A stretch of DNA of 64,000 bases, taken from assembly GCA_015075375.1 (NCBI GenBank), contig JABTUM010000002.1, forward strand, positions 591,393 through 655,392. The letters are read 5' to 3'. The stretch is from Planctomycetota bacterium (lineage in GTDB: Bacteria > Planctomycetota > SZUA-567 > H5-PLA8). Both the position numbers and the translations under genes were made by a program. Below, piece after piece: positions 34,674-42,816 of the stretch (position 1 is the first letter of the stretch; every line of letters starts with the position of its first letter). The notes below the pieces were generated by a model. That model was given only the letters and a program-made list of their open reading frames with translations, was not told the origin of the DNA and searched no databases.

Positions 34674-37600
34674 CTATTGGACGTACGGGGTGTACTTGGC
34701 CTTCCAACCGGATTTCTCGTTTTCGTCCGGGAAGCGGCTGACCACCGTCAGCTCGACCACCTTACTGGCTTCCGGTTCGCCGTCGATCTGGTCGGGCGTA
34801 GCGCGAACGGCGCGAATCACCGAACCTTCGGCCGGCTTAAAGCTGTTGCGCACCGCCGCGAGCACGTGGAAGTTGAAATCCGAATCGCTGAACGAAAAGC
34901 TCGTCACGACACCGGCGACTTGGCCCTTTTTGTCGAGGATCGCGTGCCCGCCGCGTACGCTGCGGCGCCCCGAGCCGCGCAAGCGGAGCAGTCGTTTGCG
35001 GCGCGGGCTGAGCCGCCGGATATACGCATCTCGCCCGATGTAAAACGGGCGGTGAAAGCGGCTCACGAAACCGTAGTCGGCTTCGGTGAGGCTGAGTTGT
35101 TCGGGGCCTTCCAGTTCGTGCCCGAAGAGGGGGAAGCCGGCTTCGGTGCGCAGCGAATCGCGCGCGCCCAAGCCGCAGGCGCGCACGCCGCGCTCTTTGC
35201 CCTGCTTCAGAAGGAGTTCCCATAGTTCCTGCGCGCGCGAGGGATGCACGAAGAGTTCGAACCCGACGGCTTCGCCGGTGTACCCCGTACGCGCCGTAAG
35301 CACCGGGATGCCGCCGACGGAAATATGGTGGATGTCGTTGAGCTTTCCGGCGCGGAGAGCCGCGCGCTGAGCTTCATCCGCGGCCAGTTCGATCAGGATA
35401 TCCAGCGAGAGCGGGCCCTGGAAGGCGATATCGAGCTTCGAGTCGGGCCCGGCGTCGCGCAGCGCGCGAAGCTGCACCGGTCCGGGCGCGCGCTTGCCGG
35501 GTTGTTCGGCGTCAATGCAGACTTTGCCGTCGTTGACGGCATTGAACCAGGCCCAATCGCGGTCGAAGTTTCCGGCATTGACGACCACCATAAAGGTGTC
35601 GCGTTTCAGGCGGTAAACGTAGACATCGTCGAGTGCTTCGCCTGTTTCGCGGACCAGGTAGCTGTACTGCGCTTCATGGTCCAACAGCCGCGCGGCGGAG
35701 TTCGCGAGACAGCACTCGAGGAAGGCCAGCGCATAGGGCCCGCGTACTTCCAGGGCGCTCATGTGGCTGACGTCGAACAACCCGGCGGCCGCGCGCACCG
35801 CCGCGTGCTCGGCGAAGATGCCGCCGGGGTATTCCACCGGCATCTCCCAGCCCCCGAAGGGCACGAGTTTCGCGCCGGCTTGGGCGTGCCAGCCATGGAG
35901 TACGGTCTTCTTCAGCGGCCCGTCGGGCGCCGTGTACTCAAAAGGCGGTTTAGGGTTGGCGGGGAGTTTCCCGCGCAGCGCCTTCTGCCCCACGAAGAAT
36001 GGCTTATCGGTAGCAATGGCGCTCGCCGGCGCCCGATCCAGGTTGCCCAGATCGGGGAGGCTCTTGACGTCGTGGCGCAGTTCGGGCGTCTGAAGCGGAA
36101 CGGGGAGCGATTCGACCGCAAAGGGCCCGTCGATCTTCATGTACGGATCGGTCGCGTCGAGGACCACGTATCCGTCGCTGACCGCGCGCAGCCACAGGTA
36201 CACGCGCTCGTACTGGGCCGCGTGCGGAAAGAGCGCGATCCGCTCCTCGCCGTTGGGGCCGCTGGCGGGATTCTCCTGCCAGCCCAGGTAGGTGACGGCT
36301 ACGTCGTCCAAGATGCCGCCCTGCGCGTCGAGCATGTAGCCTTGAACGGTCTGCCCTTCGGCGAGGCCTAGAATGTCGCAGGTGAGCAACTGGTCGATGC
36401 CCAAACGGGCTTTCTCGCCGCGCACGAGCATTCCGGCGCGGGAACCGATCATTGCGGGCATCACATTCGTCGAAACCACCGATTCGTCTCCAGCGGGGCG
36501 TTGAGGGTAAGGGAGCTTGCGAGCAATCGCCGATACTTCGGCGCGGGCTTTCAGAAGTCCGTCGAAAGGCACGCGTCCGCGGCAGCGTTCTTCGCCCGAC
36601 GGCGCCCAGACCTGGAAGGCCGTCGCCGACGCGAGGATTTCCCGCGTCGTCTTGGCGATCTGCTTGAGCTGCTCGGGTTTGATCCCGCGCTGCGTCAGCC
36701 AAGGTGTGCCGAAGCGCAGTCCGCTGCTGTCCGCGGCCGAGCGGTCGCCGGGCAGCGTATTCTTGTTGCAGACCAAGCCCACGTTTTCCAGCAGCCGCGA
36801 TGCGGTCTCACCGTCGAGTATGCCGCCGCCTCGAACCTTGAAGCGCTTCAGGTCGATCAGGACCAGGTGCGTATTCGTGCCGCCATACTCGAGCGTAAAT
36901 CCTTCGTCTTGCATGGCGCGGGCGAGGGTCTGGCTGTTTTCGATGATTTGGGCTTGTAACGCCACGTAGCTCTCGCGCCGCTGCAGGATGATTTCGAAGA
37001 GCCGCGCGATGCCCGCGATGCTGTTGACGTGCGGTCCGCCTTGAAGACCGGGGAATACGGCGTTGTCGATCTTCTTCGCCTTCTCCGCGCAGGCCGTGAC
37101 AATCGCCGCGCCACGCGGACCGCAGAGCGTCTTGTGCGTCGTGAACGTAACCACATCCGAGTAGGGCAGCGGATTGTTCAGCCGCCCGGCCACCACCATC
37201 CCGGCCAGGTGCGCGATGTCGGCCAGCAGGAGCGCGCCGCACTCGTCGGCGATGCTGCGCAGCGATTTCCAGTCGAAGTCCCAGGGATACGCGCTGCTTC
37301 CGGCGACGATCATCTTCGGGCGGCACTGCTGCGCTTGCGCGCGGATGCGTTCGTAATCGAGCTTGCGCGCCGCGCCTTCGGCTTCGGGGTCGATGCCGTA
37401 ATGAAAGACGCGGTACTGCTTGCCCGAGACGTTGTAGGGACTGCCGTGACTGAGATGGCCGCCGTGGCAGAGGTCCAGCGTCAGGAGCGTATCGCCGTGT
37501 TCGAGCAGCGCGGTATAGACGCTCAGATTGGCCGGCGACCCCGAGAGCGCCTGGACGTTGACATGAATGCGTCCGGCGGGCGGCGAGCCTTCGAGGAGGC

Positions 37601-37937
37601 TGAATGCCTGCGCGATATTCGCCTTCGCGGCCAGTTCGACGCGGTCGGCTTCGGCGCATCCGCGGTAGAAGCGCCCGTCGCTCAGACGCCGGTGCCAGGC
37701 CTTGAAATACTCGTTGTCGGCGGCCAGATCCGTCGACCAGCGTCCCAGGCGCAGATCGGGCTGGCCTTCCGCGTAGAGGTTGCCGAAGTCGCTGGCCATC
37801 AGCCGCGCGACTTCCGGCATGCAGATCGATTCGGACGGGATGAGGATCAGTTCGTCCATCTGCCGGCGCGATTCGGCCCGGGCGATCTCTTCAACGTACG
37901 AGCCGGCCGGCGACGACGGTTCGGGCATCGCGAACAT
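34674..37937 (-). CDS. Fused serine hydroxymethyltransferase - GcvT-like - aminomethyltransferase
   Basis: 1087 residues. Residues about 15-440 are serine hydroxymethyltransferase, with PLP lysine K269 in FTTHKTLCGPRG, SLGI-type folate region, and an insertion of about 25 residues between YAEG (55-58) and RFYRGC (89-94); 'IPSES' replaces the common 'IASEN'. Residues about 485-655 look like a shortened GcvT unit (LLTCDILGL, QGGILDD at 538-544, FFVGQKAL). Residues about 672-1087 are a full GcvT aminomethyltransferase (VPFGGWEMPVEY, FDVSHMSALEVRG, EALDDVYVY with D769/D770, RTGYTGEAVGFELF, LGARDSLRTEAGFPLFGHEL). Together the chain could couple serine/glycine interconversion to the glycine cleavage folate step. 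No gcvP or gcvH lies in this window. GGAG is ten bases ahead of the ATG. Confidence 0.9.
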   Translation of the reverse strand: MFAMPEPSSPAGSYVEEIARAESRRQMDELILIPSESICMPEVARLMASDFGNLYAEGQPDLRLGRWSTDLAADNEYFKAWHRRLSDGRFYRGCAEADRVELAAKANIAQAFSLLEGSPPAGRIHVNVQALSGSPANLSVYTALLEHGDTLLTLDLCHGGHLSHGSPYNVSGKQYRVFHYGIDPEAEGAARKLDYERIRAQAQQCRPKMIVAGSSAYPWDFDWKSLRSIADECGALLLADIAHLAGMVVAGRLNNPLPYSDVVTFTTHKTLCGPRGAAIVTACAEKAKKIDNAVFPGLQGGPHVNSIAGIARLFEIILQRRESYVALQAQIIENSQTLARAMQDEGFTLEYGGTNTHLVLIDLKRFKVRGGGILDGETASRLLENVGLVCNKNTLPGDRSAADSSGLRFGTPWLTQRGIKPEQLKQIAKTTREILASATAFQVWAPSGEERCRGRVPFDGLLKARAEVSAIARKLPYPQRPAGDESVVSTNVMPAMIGSRAGMLVRGEKARLGIDQLLTCDILGLAEGQTVQGYMLDAQGGILDDVAVTYLGWQENPASGPNGEERIALFPHAAQYERVYLWLRAVSDGYVVLDATDPYMKIDGPFAVESLPVPLQTPELRHDVKSLPDLGNLDRAPASAIATDKPFFVGQKALRGKLPANPKPPFEYTAPDGPLKKTVLHGWHAQAGAKLVPFGGWEMPVEYPGGIFAEHAAVRAAAGLFDVSHMSALEVRGPYALAFLECCLANSAARLLDHEAQYSYLVRETGEALDDVYVYRLKRDTFMVVVNAGNFDRDWAWFNAVNDGKVCIDAEQPGKRAPGPVQLRALRDAGPDSKLDIAFQGPLSLDILIELAADEAQRAALRAGKLNDIHHISVGGIPVLTARTGYTGEAVGFELFVHPSRAQELWELLLKQGKERGVRACGLGARDSLRTEAGFPLFGHELEGPEQLSLTEADYGFVSRFHRPFYIGRDAYIRRLSPRRKRLLRLRGSGRRSVRGGHAILDKKGQVAGVVTSFSFSDSDFNFHVLAAVRNSFKPAEGSVIRAVRATPDQIDGEPEASKVVELTVVSRFPDENEKSGWKAKYTPYVQ

Positions 37938-38145
37938 GACTGCCGCTCTCCGGGGATGAACGCTTTCTTTGTACCATGCAGGAGGGGTTCGGCCAACGAG
38001 AGGAAGCCGGCCGCGGGATGGCTGGAGCGGGTTGTGCGTCAGAGGACGAGAGGGAACATGCGATCCGCAGGCTTACGCGTTCCCGCACCTACAGGACCGG
38101 GGCGGCGCGTAGCTCCGGACCTCCAATGCAAATGCCGCGGGCAGA

Positions 38146-38559
38146 TTACGGTATCCGCGTGCCTCGAACTTCGAATAAGGCTTTCTTGCTGGATTTGGTC
38201 CAAGTCAACCTGCCGGCGATCGTGTCGCCCTGCACGGACAACTCCCAGCGCGCAACGCCGTGCTGGTCGCTTTTCTGTTCGACCGTCACGCTGCCTTTTT
38301 CGCCGGCTACGCCCGTCGCCGCGGCAAATCCTTGTTTCTGATTCACTTGGCTCGTGAAGGTGCCGCGCACGAACGCAAGTTCGTCTTCGTAGGCCTGGTT
38401 CGTACCGGGCAGCGCGTTCTTTTCGTTAGGGGTTAAGGTGACTTTCCAGCGGCCTTCGGCGCCTTGCGGGCGTGTACCGCCTTCGGCGCCAGCGACCGCG
38501 GAGGCTAGCATTACGCTCAGCAGCAGGCTTGCAAGAGCGACCTTTCGTTCGATCCGCAT
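38146..38559 (-). CDS. Small exported protein of unknown function
   Basis: 137 residues from the ATG at 38559, which lies nine bases after GGGGAG; the ATG at 38568 directly abuts that site and is less likely. A signal peptide ends near AVAGAEG. The mature part is a sheet-rich domain of about 105 residues (GRWKVTLTPNEKN, GSVTVEQKSDQHGVARWELSVQGDTIAG, split here in prose) resembling small lipocalin- or META-like folds of 'GrWkvtltp..' type. I do not recognise the family. It follows the TonB-like gene by 27 nt, so it is probably in that transcript. Confidence 0.65.
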   Translation of the reverse strand: MRIERKVALASLLLSVMLASAVAGAEGGTRPQGAEGRWKVTLTPNEKNALPGTNQAYEDELAFVRGTFTSQVNQKQGFAAATGVAGEKGSVTVEQKSDQHGVARWELSVQGDTIAGRLTWTKSSKKALFEVRGTRIP

Positions 38560-38586
38560 GGTATCCATCTCCCCGAAGCGTAACGG

Positions 38587-39384
38587 TTACAGCTGCCGAT
38601 AATGAATAACCACGCGTACCTGCGCCGAAACGGCGCGGCCGTTTTCCCGTGCCGGCTCGAAGCGCGCGGCGCGAGCGGCCGAGATCGCCGAGCGGACGAA
38701 ATCGGCATGCACCTCGGTGCTCACCGCCGAAACGTCCCGGACCCGCCCTTCTGCATCAAGTTCCAGCAGCAGAACCACCGAAGCCACGGCGCCGCTGCGA
38801 CGCTGGCGTTCCGGATAGACCGGCTCGATCGGACGCAGCAGACGCGCGGCGGTGGTGGGACCGCCGGGCTTGACCGCAGCCGCCGGGCGCGCCACGGGCG
38901 CTTGGGGCGCCGGAAGTTGGGTGGGCGGAGCGTCGGTCAGCGCTTGGGTTGTGGATTTCCCCGCCGGACGTTTGGGCAGGTGTCCCAGACGAGCTGCGAT
39001 CTGAATTTCCGAGAATGCGGCCGTGGGCGCGTCTTCGGCCGGAAGCGGTTGATCCGAAAGTGCTTCAGTCTCGAAAACCACTTCGGGTGCCGGTTCCAGA
39101 TCCGCGAGCGGTGGAGCATCGGTTTCGTTCGGTGGAAGCGCAGGGCGCTCCAGGGACGGCAACGGCGTACGATCCACGCGTTCGATGCGGACGACTTCCA
39201 ACGGCCGCTCGAAACGGGCGGCTTGTCCAAGGATCACCGGCGCCGTGGCCAACAGAAACGCCATAAAACTCAAATGGATCAGAACCGAGTACAGCCACGG
39301 CCGAGGTTTTCGCGCCAAGGGGCGAGCGGGCTTCGCAGCCCGCGCCCCTGCTTGGGCGGGGGAAGCCTGCGCGGAAATGGGCAT
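38587..39384 (-). CDS. TonB-family protein
   Basis: 265 residues from the ATG at 39384; a TTG at 39408 is an alternative start. A membrane helix (WLYSVLIHLSFMAFLLATAPVIL) near residue 30-55 is followed by a Pro-rich stretch (PLPSLERPALPPNETDAPP) that would span the periplasm, and a C-terminal TonB domain (PIEPVYPERQRRSG, LDAEGRVRDVSAVST, ARAARFEPARENG). TonB transmits energy from the inner membrane to outer-membrane receptors, so a diderm envelope is suggested. No exbB/exbD or TonB-dependent receptor gene is in the window, so it may serve another role. Confidence 0.85.
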   Translation of the reverse strand: MPISAQASPAQAGARAAKPARPLARKPRPWLYSVLIHLSFMAFLLATAPVILGQAARFERPLEVVRIERVDRTPLPSLERPALPPNETDAPPLADLEPAPEVVFETEALSDQPLPAEDAPTAAFSEIQIAARLGHLPKRPAGKSTTQALTDAPPTQLPAPQAPVARPAAAVKPGGPTTAARLLRPIEPVYPERQRRSGAVASVVLLLELDAEGRVRDVSAVSTEVHADFVRSAISAARAARFEPARENGRAVSAQVRVVIHYRQL

Positions 39385-39599
39385 CGCCGAGTCGATCAAT
39401 GGAGCCAACCTTGGTCACCCTTTGAACAGAACAAACCACCTCATGCTAAGCAAGCGCCCGTCCCAATCACCAAAAATAATAACCTCTTGACTGCACTAGG
39501 TTAACGAATGTTCTGGCGCAATCGTTCAATAATTTATGTACACTTCTTATACAGGCCCTGCGCTAAGTTTGCAGATGGGGTGTCGATCCCGATTCCGGA

Positions 39600-40250
39600 C
39601 TACCCCATCCAGACTCCGACTACTTTTCGTAGTTCCTGTAGATCTTTGATCTTGTGCGAGACAAACAGGTCTTTCCGGTAGCTCTTGGGGCCGCGATAGA
39701 TCGCGCCTAGAAAGACTTCGCCTTTACGATCTTCGTTGGGGTACCAGGCTCGCAACAGCGTTTCGCGCTGGGTGCGGACCAGCACGATATCGCCTGGCAT
39801 CAGGTCTTCCGGCTGCGCGTTGCGATAAAGTACATACTGCCCGTCGGCCACCAGCGGCCACATCTCGTTGCCTTGAACCTTCAGCGCGCCGCTGCAATCC
39901 AAGACCAAGGCTTGCGGTTTGATGTAGCGGTACGCTCGCTCGTCCATTTCGTAATTGCCGTGCGCGGTGGCTTCGACGTTTACCACCGGATGGTCACCTA
40001 AAGCCGAGAGCGCTTTCTGGAGGTATTGCGCGGACCAGCGTTTGCGGCCGTTAACCAAATTGTACGCCGTGGCGCGCGAGCAGCCTAAGAACGCGCCGAG
40101 GGCCGCCACGCCGCCCAGCCGGTCGGAGAGTGCTTGAAAGACGGCGCGCGGATCCTGCACGAGTTGTGTCAGGCTCCCGCTTCCCGGCGTCTCCGCTACG
40201 CCGTCCAGGACGTGCTTTTTCTTTTGGGGATGGATCCGCTTGCGGCCCAT
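39600..40250 (-). CDS. Transcriptional regulator with HTH and catalytically dead S24/LexA-type domain
   Basis: 216 residues. A helix-turn-helix lies at about 46-72 (GGVAALGAFLGCSRATAYNLVNG). The C-terminal half has the LexA/CI S24 fold (LKVQGNEMWPLVADGQYVLYR, PEDLMPGDIVLVR, LLRAWYP). In active members the nucleophile Ser sits in 'G.SM'; here E129 occupies that place, and the catalytic Lys is R167. It should therefore bind DNA without self-cleavage. It may use the fold for dimerisation only. The gene lies 92 nt after the second VWA operon and could regulate it, though no operator was identified. Confidence 0.78.
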   Translation of the reverse strand: MGRKRIHPQKKKHVLDGVAETPGSGSLTQLVQDPRAVFQALSDRLGGVAALGAFLGCSRATAYNLVNGRKRWSAQYLQKALSALGDHPVVNVEATAHGNYEMDERAYRYIKPQALVLDCSGALKVQGNEMWPLVADGQYVLYRNAQPEDLMPGDIVLVRTQRETLLRAWYPNEDRKGEVFLGAIYRGPKSYRKDLFVSHKIKDLQELRKVVGVWMG

Positions 40251-40342
40251 GGCGTTCCCGCCTCTCCGTGCGTGTAGGGTGCACGCCCAGAATACCGCCC
40301 AAGCGGTCTACGTTAAGGTCTATTCGTGCGTTCCGGCGGCCG

Positions 40343-42805
40343 TTACATCATCCGGCCGCGTTTGCGCAGGAGCCATTCGGCCGTAATCAAGGCGGTGAAG
40401 AGGGCCAGCACAGGCCAGCGGTCCCAGAGGTTGGTGGGAATCTCGCGCTGAATCAAATCGGTCTTTTCGCGAATCAGCGGCGGCAGCGTATCGAGTTTAT
40501 CGATGGCGATAAACTGCCCGCCTTCTCCGCCGGCATCGGCCAGCGCGCGCAGGAGTTCCTCGTTGGTGCGCGGGTTTTCCAATTCAAGCTGCGGCACATC
40601 CACCTTGAAGGTCACTTCGCTCTGCCGGACCTCCGGTTGGTTGGGGTCGACCAGCCAAACCGTGTAGTCGCCTTCTTCGGTGGGGAAGAAGTGGCCTTCG
40701 TAGCTGCCGCCCGATTCCTTGCGGTGCGTCAGTTCCTCGGTTTTGCGTTCGCCTTTGGCCGTCTCGATATGCAGGGTGGTGGTGGGCACCGTCAGGGGCT
40801 CGAATTTCTCGTCTTTCAACAGGGCGTTGACGACGACCTTGTCTCCGATGGCGTAGGAGACTTTGTCCACGTCCATCAGGAAGCGCTTCTGACCGCCCAG
40901 GCGTTTGGCCATGCTCAGGAAGCGAATGGCCTGATTGTAGAAGCGGTAGTGGTAGCGGTCACCGATCCCGCGCCGCCAGCGCCAAAGCGAATCGACGCCG
41001 ATGAACATGCTGCGCCCGGCGCCGTACGGCATCACCGAAACCAGCGGCATTTTCTTGCCTTGTTCGTCCTTGTCGTACGGATGCACGACCACCGGCGTAG
41101 CCAATTCCTTCACGCGCTTGACCGGGTAGTACCAGAACAGGCGCGGCAGGTTTTCCCAGATCTCCCGGTTGGCGCCCTCGTCGGCGTCCAAATGCGTCCA
41201 AGGCATGCGCCGGCCTTCGTTGGTCAGCTCGAGGGGAAAGGTCTCCTGCAGGCCTTCGTCGCCAATGGCGTAAGCGGCGCGCTGCGGTACCACGGGGAGC
41301 ATCTCGCCCAGCGGCCCGCCCGTATAGGCGGCCGGCGCGAAACGCTCGCCGGCGATCATGATGAAGCCGCCTCCTTCGCGCACGAAATCGCGGATCAGCG
41401 TGGTCTGGTCGGTGGTGAATATAATCGGGTTCACGTCGCCCAGGATCAGCACGTCGTATTCGTTCATTTCCTTCTTGGTGCCCGGGAAGCGCTCCAGCGG
41501 TTCCTTGGACGCCGTGCCGTCCCAGATCCAGGCCCCGTCGGTGGTCGCGAACAGGATATCGGCTTCGGTCGTGTGGTCCCGAATCAGGTAGGTCTTGAGG
41601 TAGCGGTACTCCCAGCGCGGCTCCTGGCCTTCGACGAAGAGCACTTTTACCTTCTTATCGACCACCTGGAAGGTATGCGTGGCGACGTTGTTCTCGGGGC
41701 GCAGTTCACCGTCCTGTTCGGGCAGCTTGATCGTGTAGACGTACTTTCCAGCCGTCTTCTCGCGGAATTTCAGCGGGATGGGAACCTTTTCGCCGCTCTT
41801 GCCGAGCTTCACTTCTTCGGGCTGGCCGACCACTTCTCCATTCTCGCGTCGCATCTCGATGCGCAGGGTGCCGAGCGAGTCGTACCCGCGCTGGCGCACA
41901 TAGGCGACAATTTCTGACGGGTCGTCCGGCAAGATCACGTCCGGACCTTCGACGCTCAGTTCGATGTCTTTCGGTTCGCCCGGATCGCCCACCGCCACCG
42001 TGAATACGGGAATACGCTGAATCTTGTACTGGCTCGCGACGACCTGCACGGCGTCTTCGCCAGCCGTCTGGCGCCCGTCGCCGATCACAATCACGCCGGC
42101 CAGCGGCAGACCGCGGTGCTCCTTCATCGCCTGGCGTAGCGCATCGCCGATGCGCGTTTCGCTGCCGCGTGCTTCGGGCTCGGTCTCCAGCTTTGGGGCG
42201 CGTCCTTCGGCGCCAGGCAGCGGTTCGAAGGCTTTGGAATACGTATATAGCTTGACGTCGTGCTTCTTCTCCAGTTCGCCCAACAGATCGTTCTTGCGCA
42301 AAGCTTGGCAGGCGACCTGCATGCGCGTAATTTTTCCGAAGTCGGCCAGTTCCAGATCCTTCACCTTTAACTTGCGCTGCTGCTTGGTCTGCTCGTCGAC
42401 CAGCACGATCTCCTGGTCCGGACCCAGCGCTTTCTTGATCTGATCGCGCAAGGCGTCTTCGGCGTAGGGAAACTTGAGGCTCATCGAGAAGCTGTCGTCG
42501 AGCAGCACGAGGACCGTGGAGCGCTTCTTCTCGGTATGCGTCGAGACCAGGATCGGCTCGGTCAAAATCAGGAGCGCGATAATCAGCAGCATCGCGCGAA
42601 TGACGCCCAGCGTGAACCGAAGCGGCCAGCCGGCGGTATCCTTGCCGTCGCGGCGATAAATCCAGACCGTGAAGGCGATCACGGCCACGGCCAGCAGGAA
42701 AACCTGCCAGCCCTCGGGCATCTGGTTCAGCCGGAAACCGATCTCGGCATCCGGCCCCAGGCCTTCGGTATCCACGCCCAATAACCAAGCGATGAACGAC
42801 TGCAC
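40343..42805 (-). CDS. Membrane VWA/glutamine-amidotransferase-like protein (second operon)
   Basis: 820 residues from a GTG with GGAG four bases ahead. Helices lie at about 33-50 and 62-85. The VWA MIDAS is LLDDSFSMS. A class-I amidotransferase-like fold follows (YDVLILGDVNPIIF, FVREGGGFIMIAGE), and then a beta-sandwich (YAIGDKVVVNALLKD). The last helix is WPVLALFTALITAEWLL. It corresponds to the first-operon protein at 13828-16599 but lacks that protein's long coiled-coil insertion. It is the last gene of the MoxR-DUF58-BatA-VWA series, 11 nt after the BatA-type gene. Confidence 0.83.
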   Translation of the reverse strand: MQSFIAWLLGVDTEGLGPDAEIGFRLNQMPEGWQVFLLAVAVIAFTVWIYRRDGKDTAGWPLRFTLGVIRAMLLIIALLILTEPILVSTHTEKKRSTVLVLLDDSFSMSLKFPYAEDALRDQIKKALGPDQEIVLVDEQTKQQRKLKVKDLELADFGKITRMQVACQALRKNDLLGELEKKHDVKLYTYSKAFEPLPGAEGRAPKLETEPEARGSETRIGDALRQAMKEHRGLPLAGVIVIGDGRQTAGEDAVQVVASQYKIQRIPVFTVAVGDPGEPKDIELSVEGPDVILPDDPSEIVAYVRQRGYDSLGTLRIEMRRENGEVVGQPEEVKLGKSGEKVPIPLKFREKTAGKYVYTIKLPEQDGELRPENNVATHTFQVVDKKVKVLFVEGQEPRWEYRYLKTYLIRDHTTEADILFATTDGAWIWDGTASKEPLERFPGTKKEMNEYDVLILGDVNPIIFTTDQTTLIRDFVREGGGFIMIAGERFAPAAYTGGPLGEMLPVVPQRAAYAIGDEGLQETFPLELTNEGRRMPWTHLDADEGANREIWENLPRLFWYYPVKRVKELATPVVVHPYDKDEQGKKMPLVSVMPYGAGRSMFIGVDSLWRWRRGIGDRYHYRFYNQAIRFLSMAKRLGGQKRFLMDVDKVSYAIGDKVVVNALLKDEKFEPLTVPTTTLHIETAKGERKTEELTHRKESGGSYEGHFFPTEEGDYTVWLVDPNQPEVRQSEVTFKVDVPQLELENPRTNEELLRALADAGGEGGQFIAIDKLDTLPPLIREKTDLIQREIPTNLWDRWPVLALFTALITAEWLLRKRGRMM

Positions 42806-42816
42806 GGGACTCCTCG

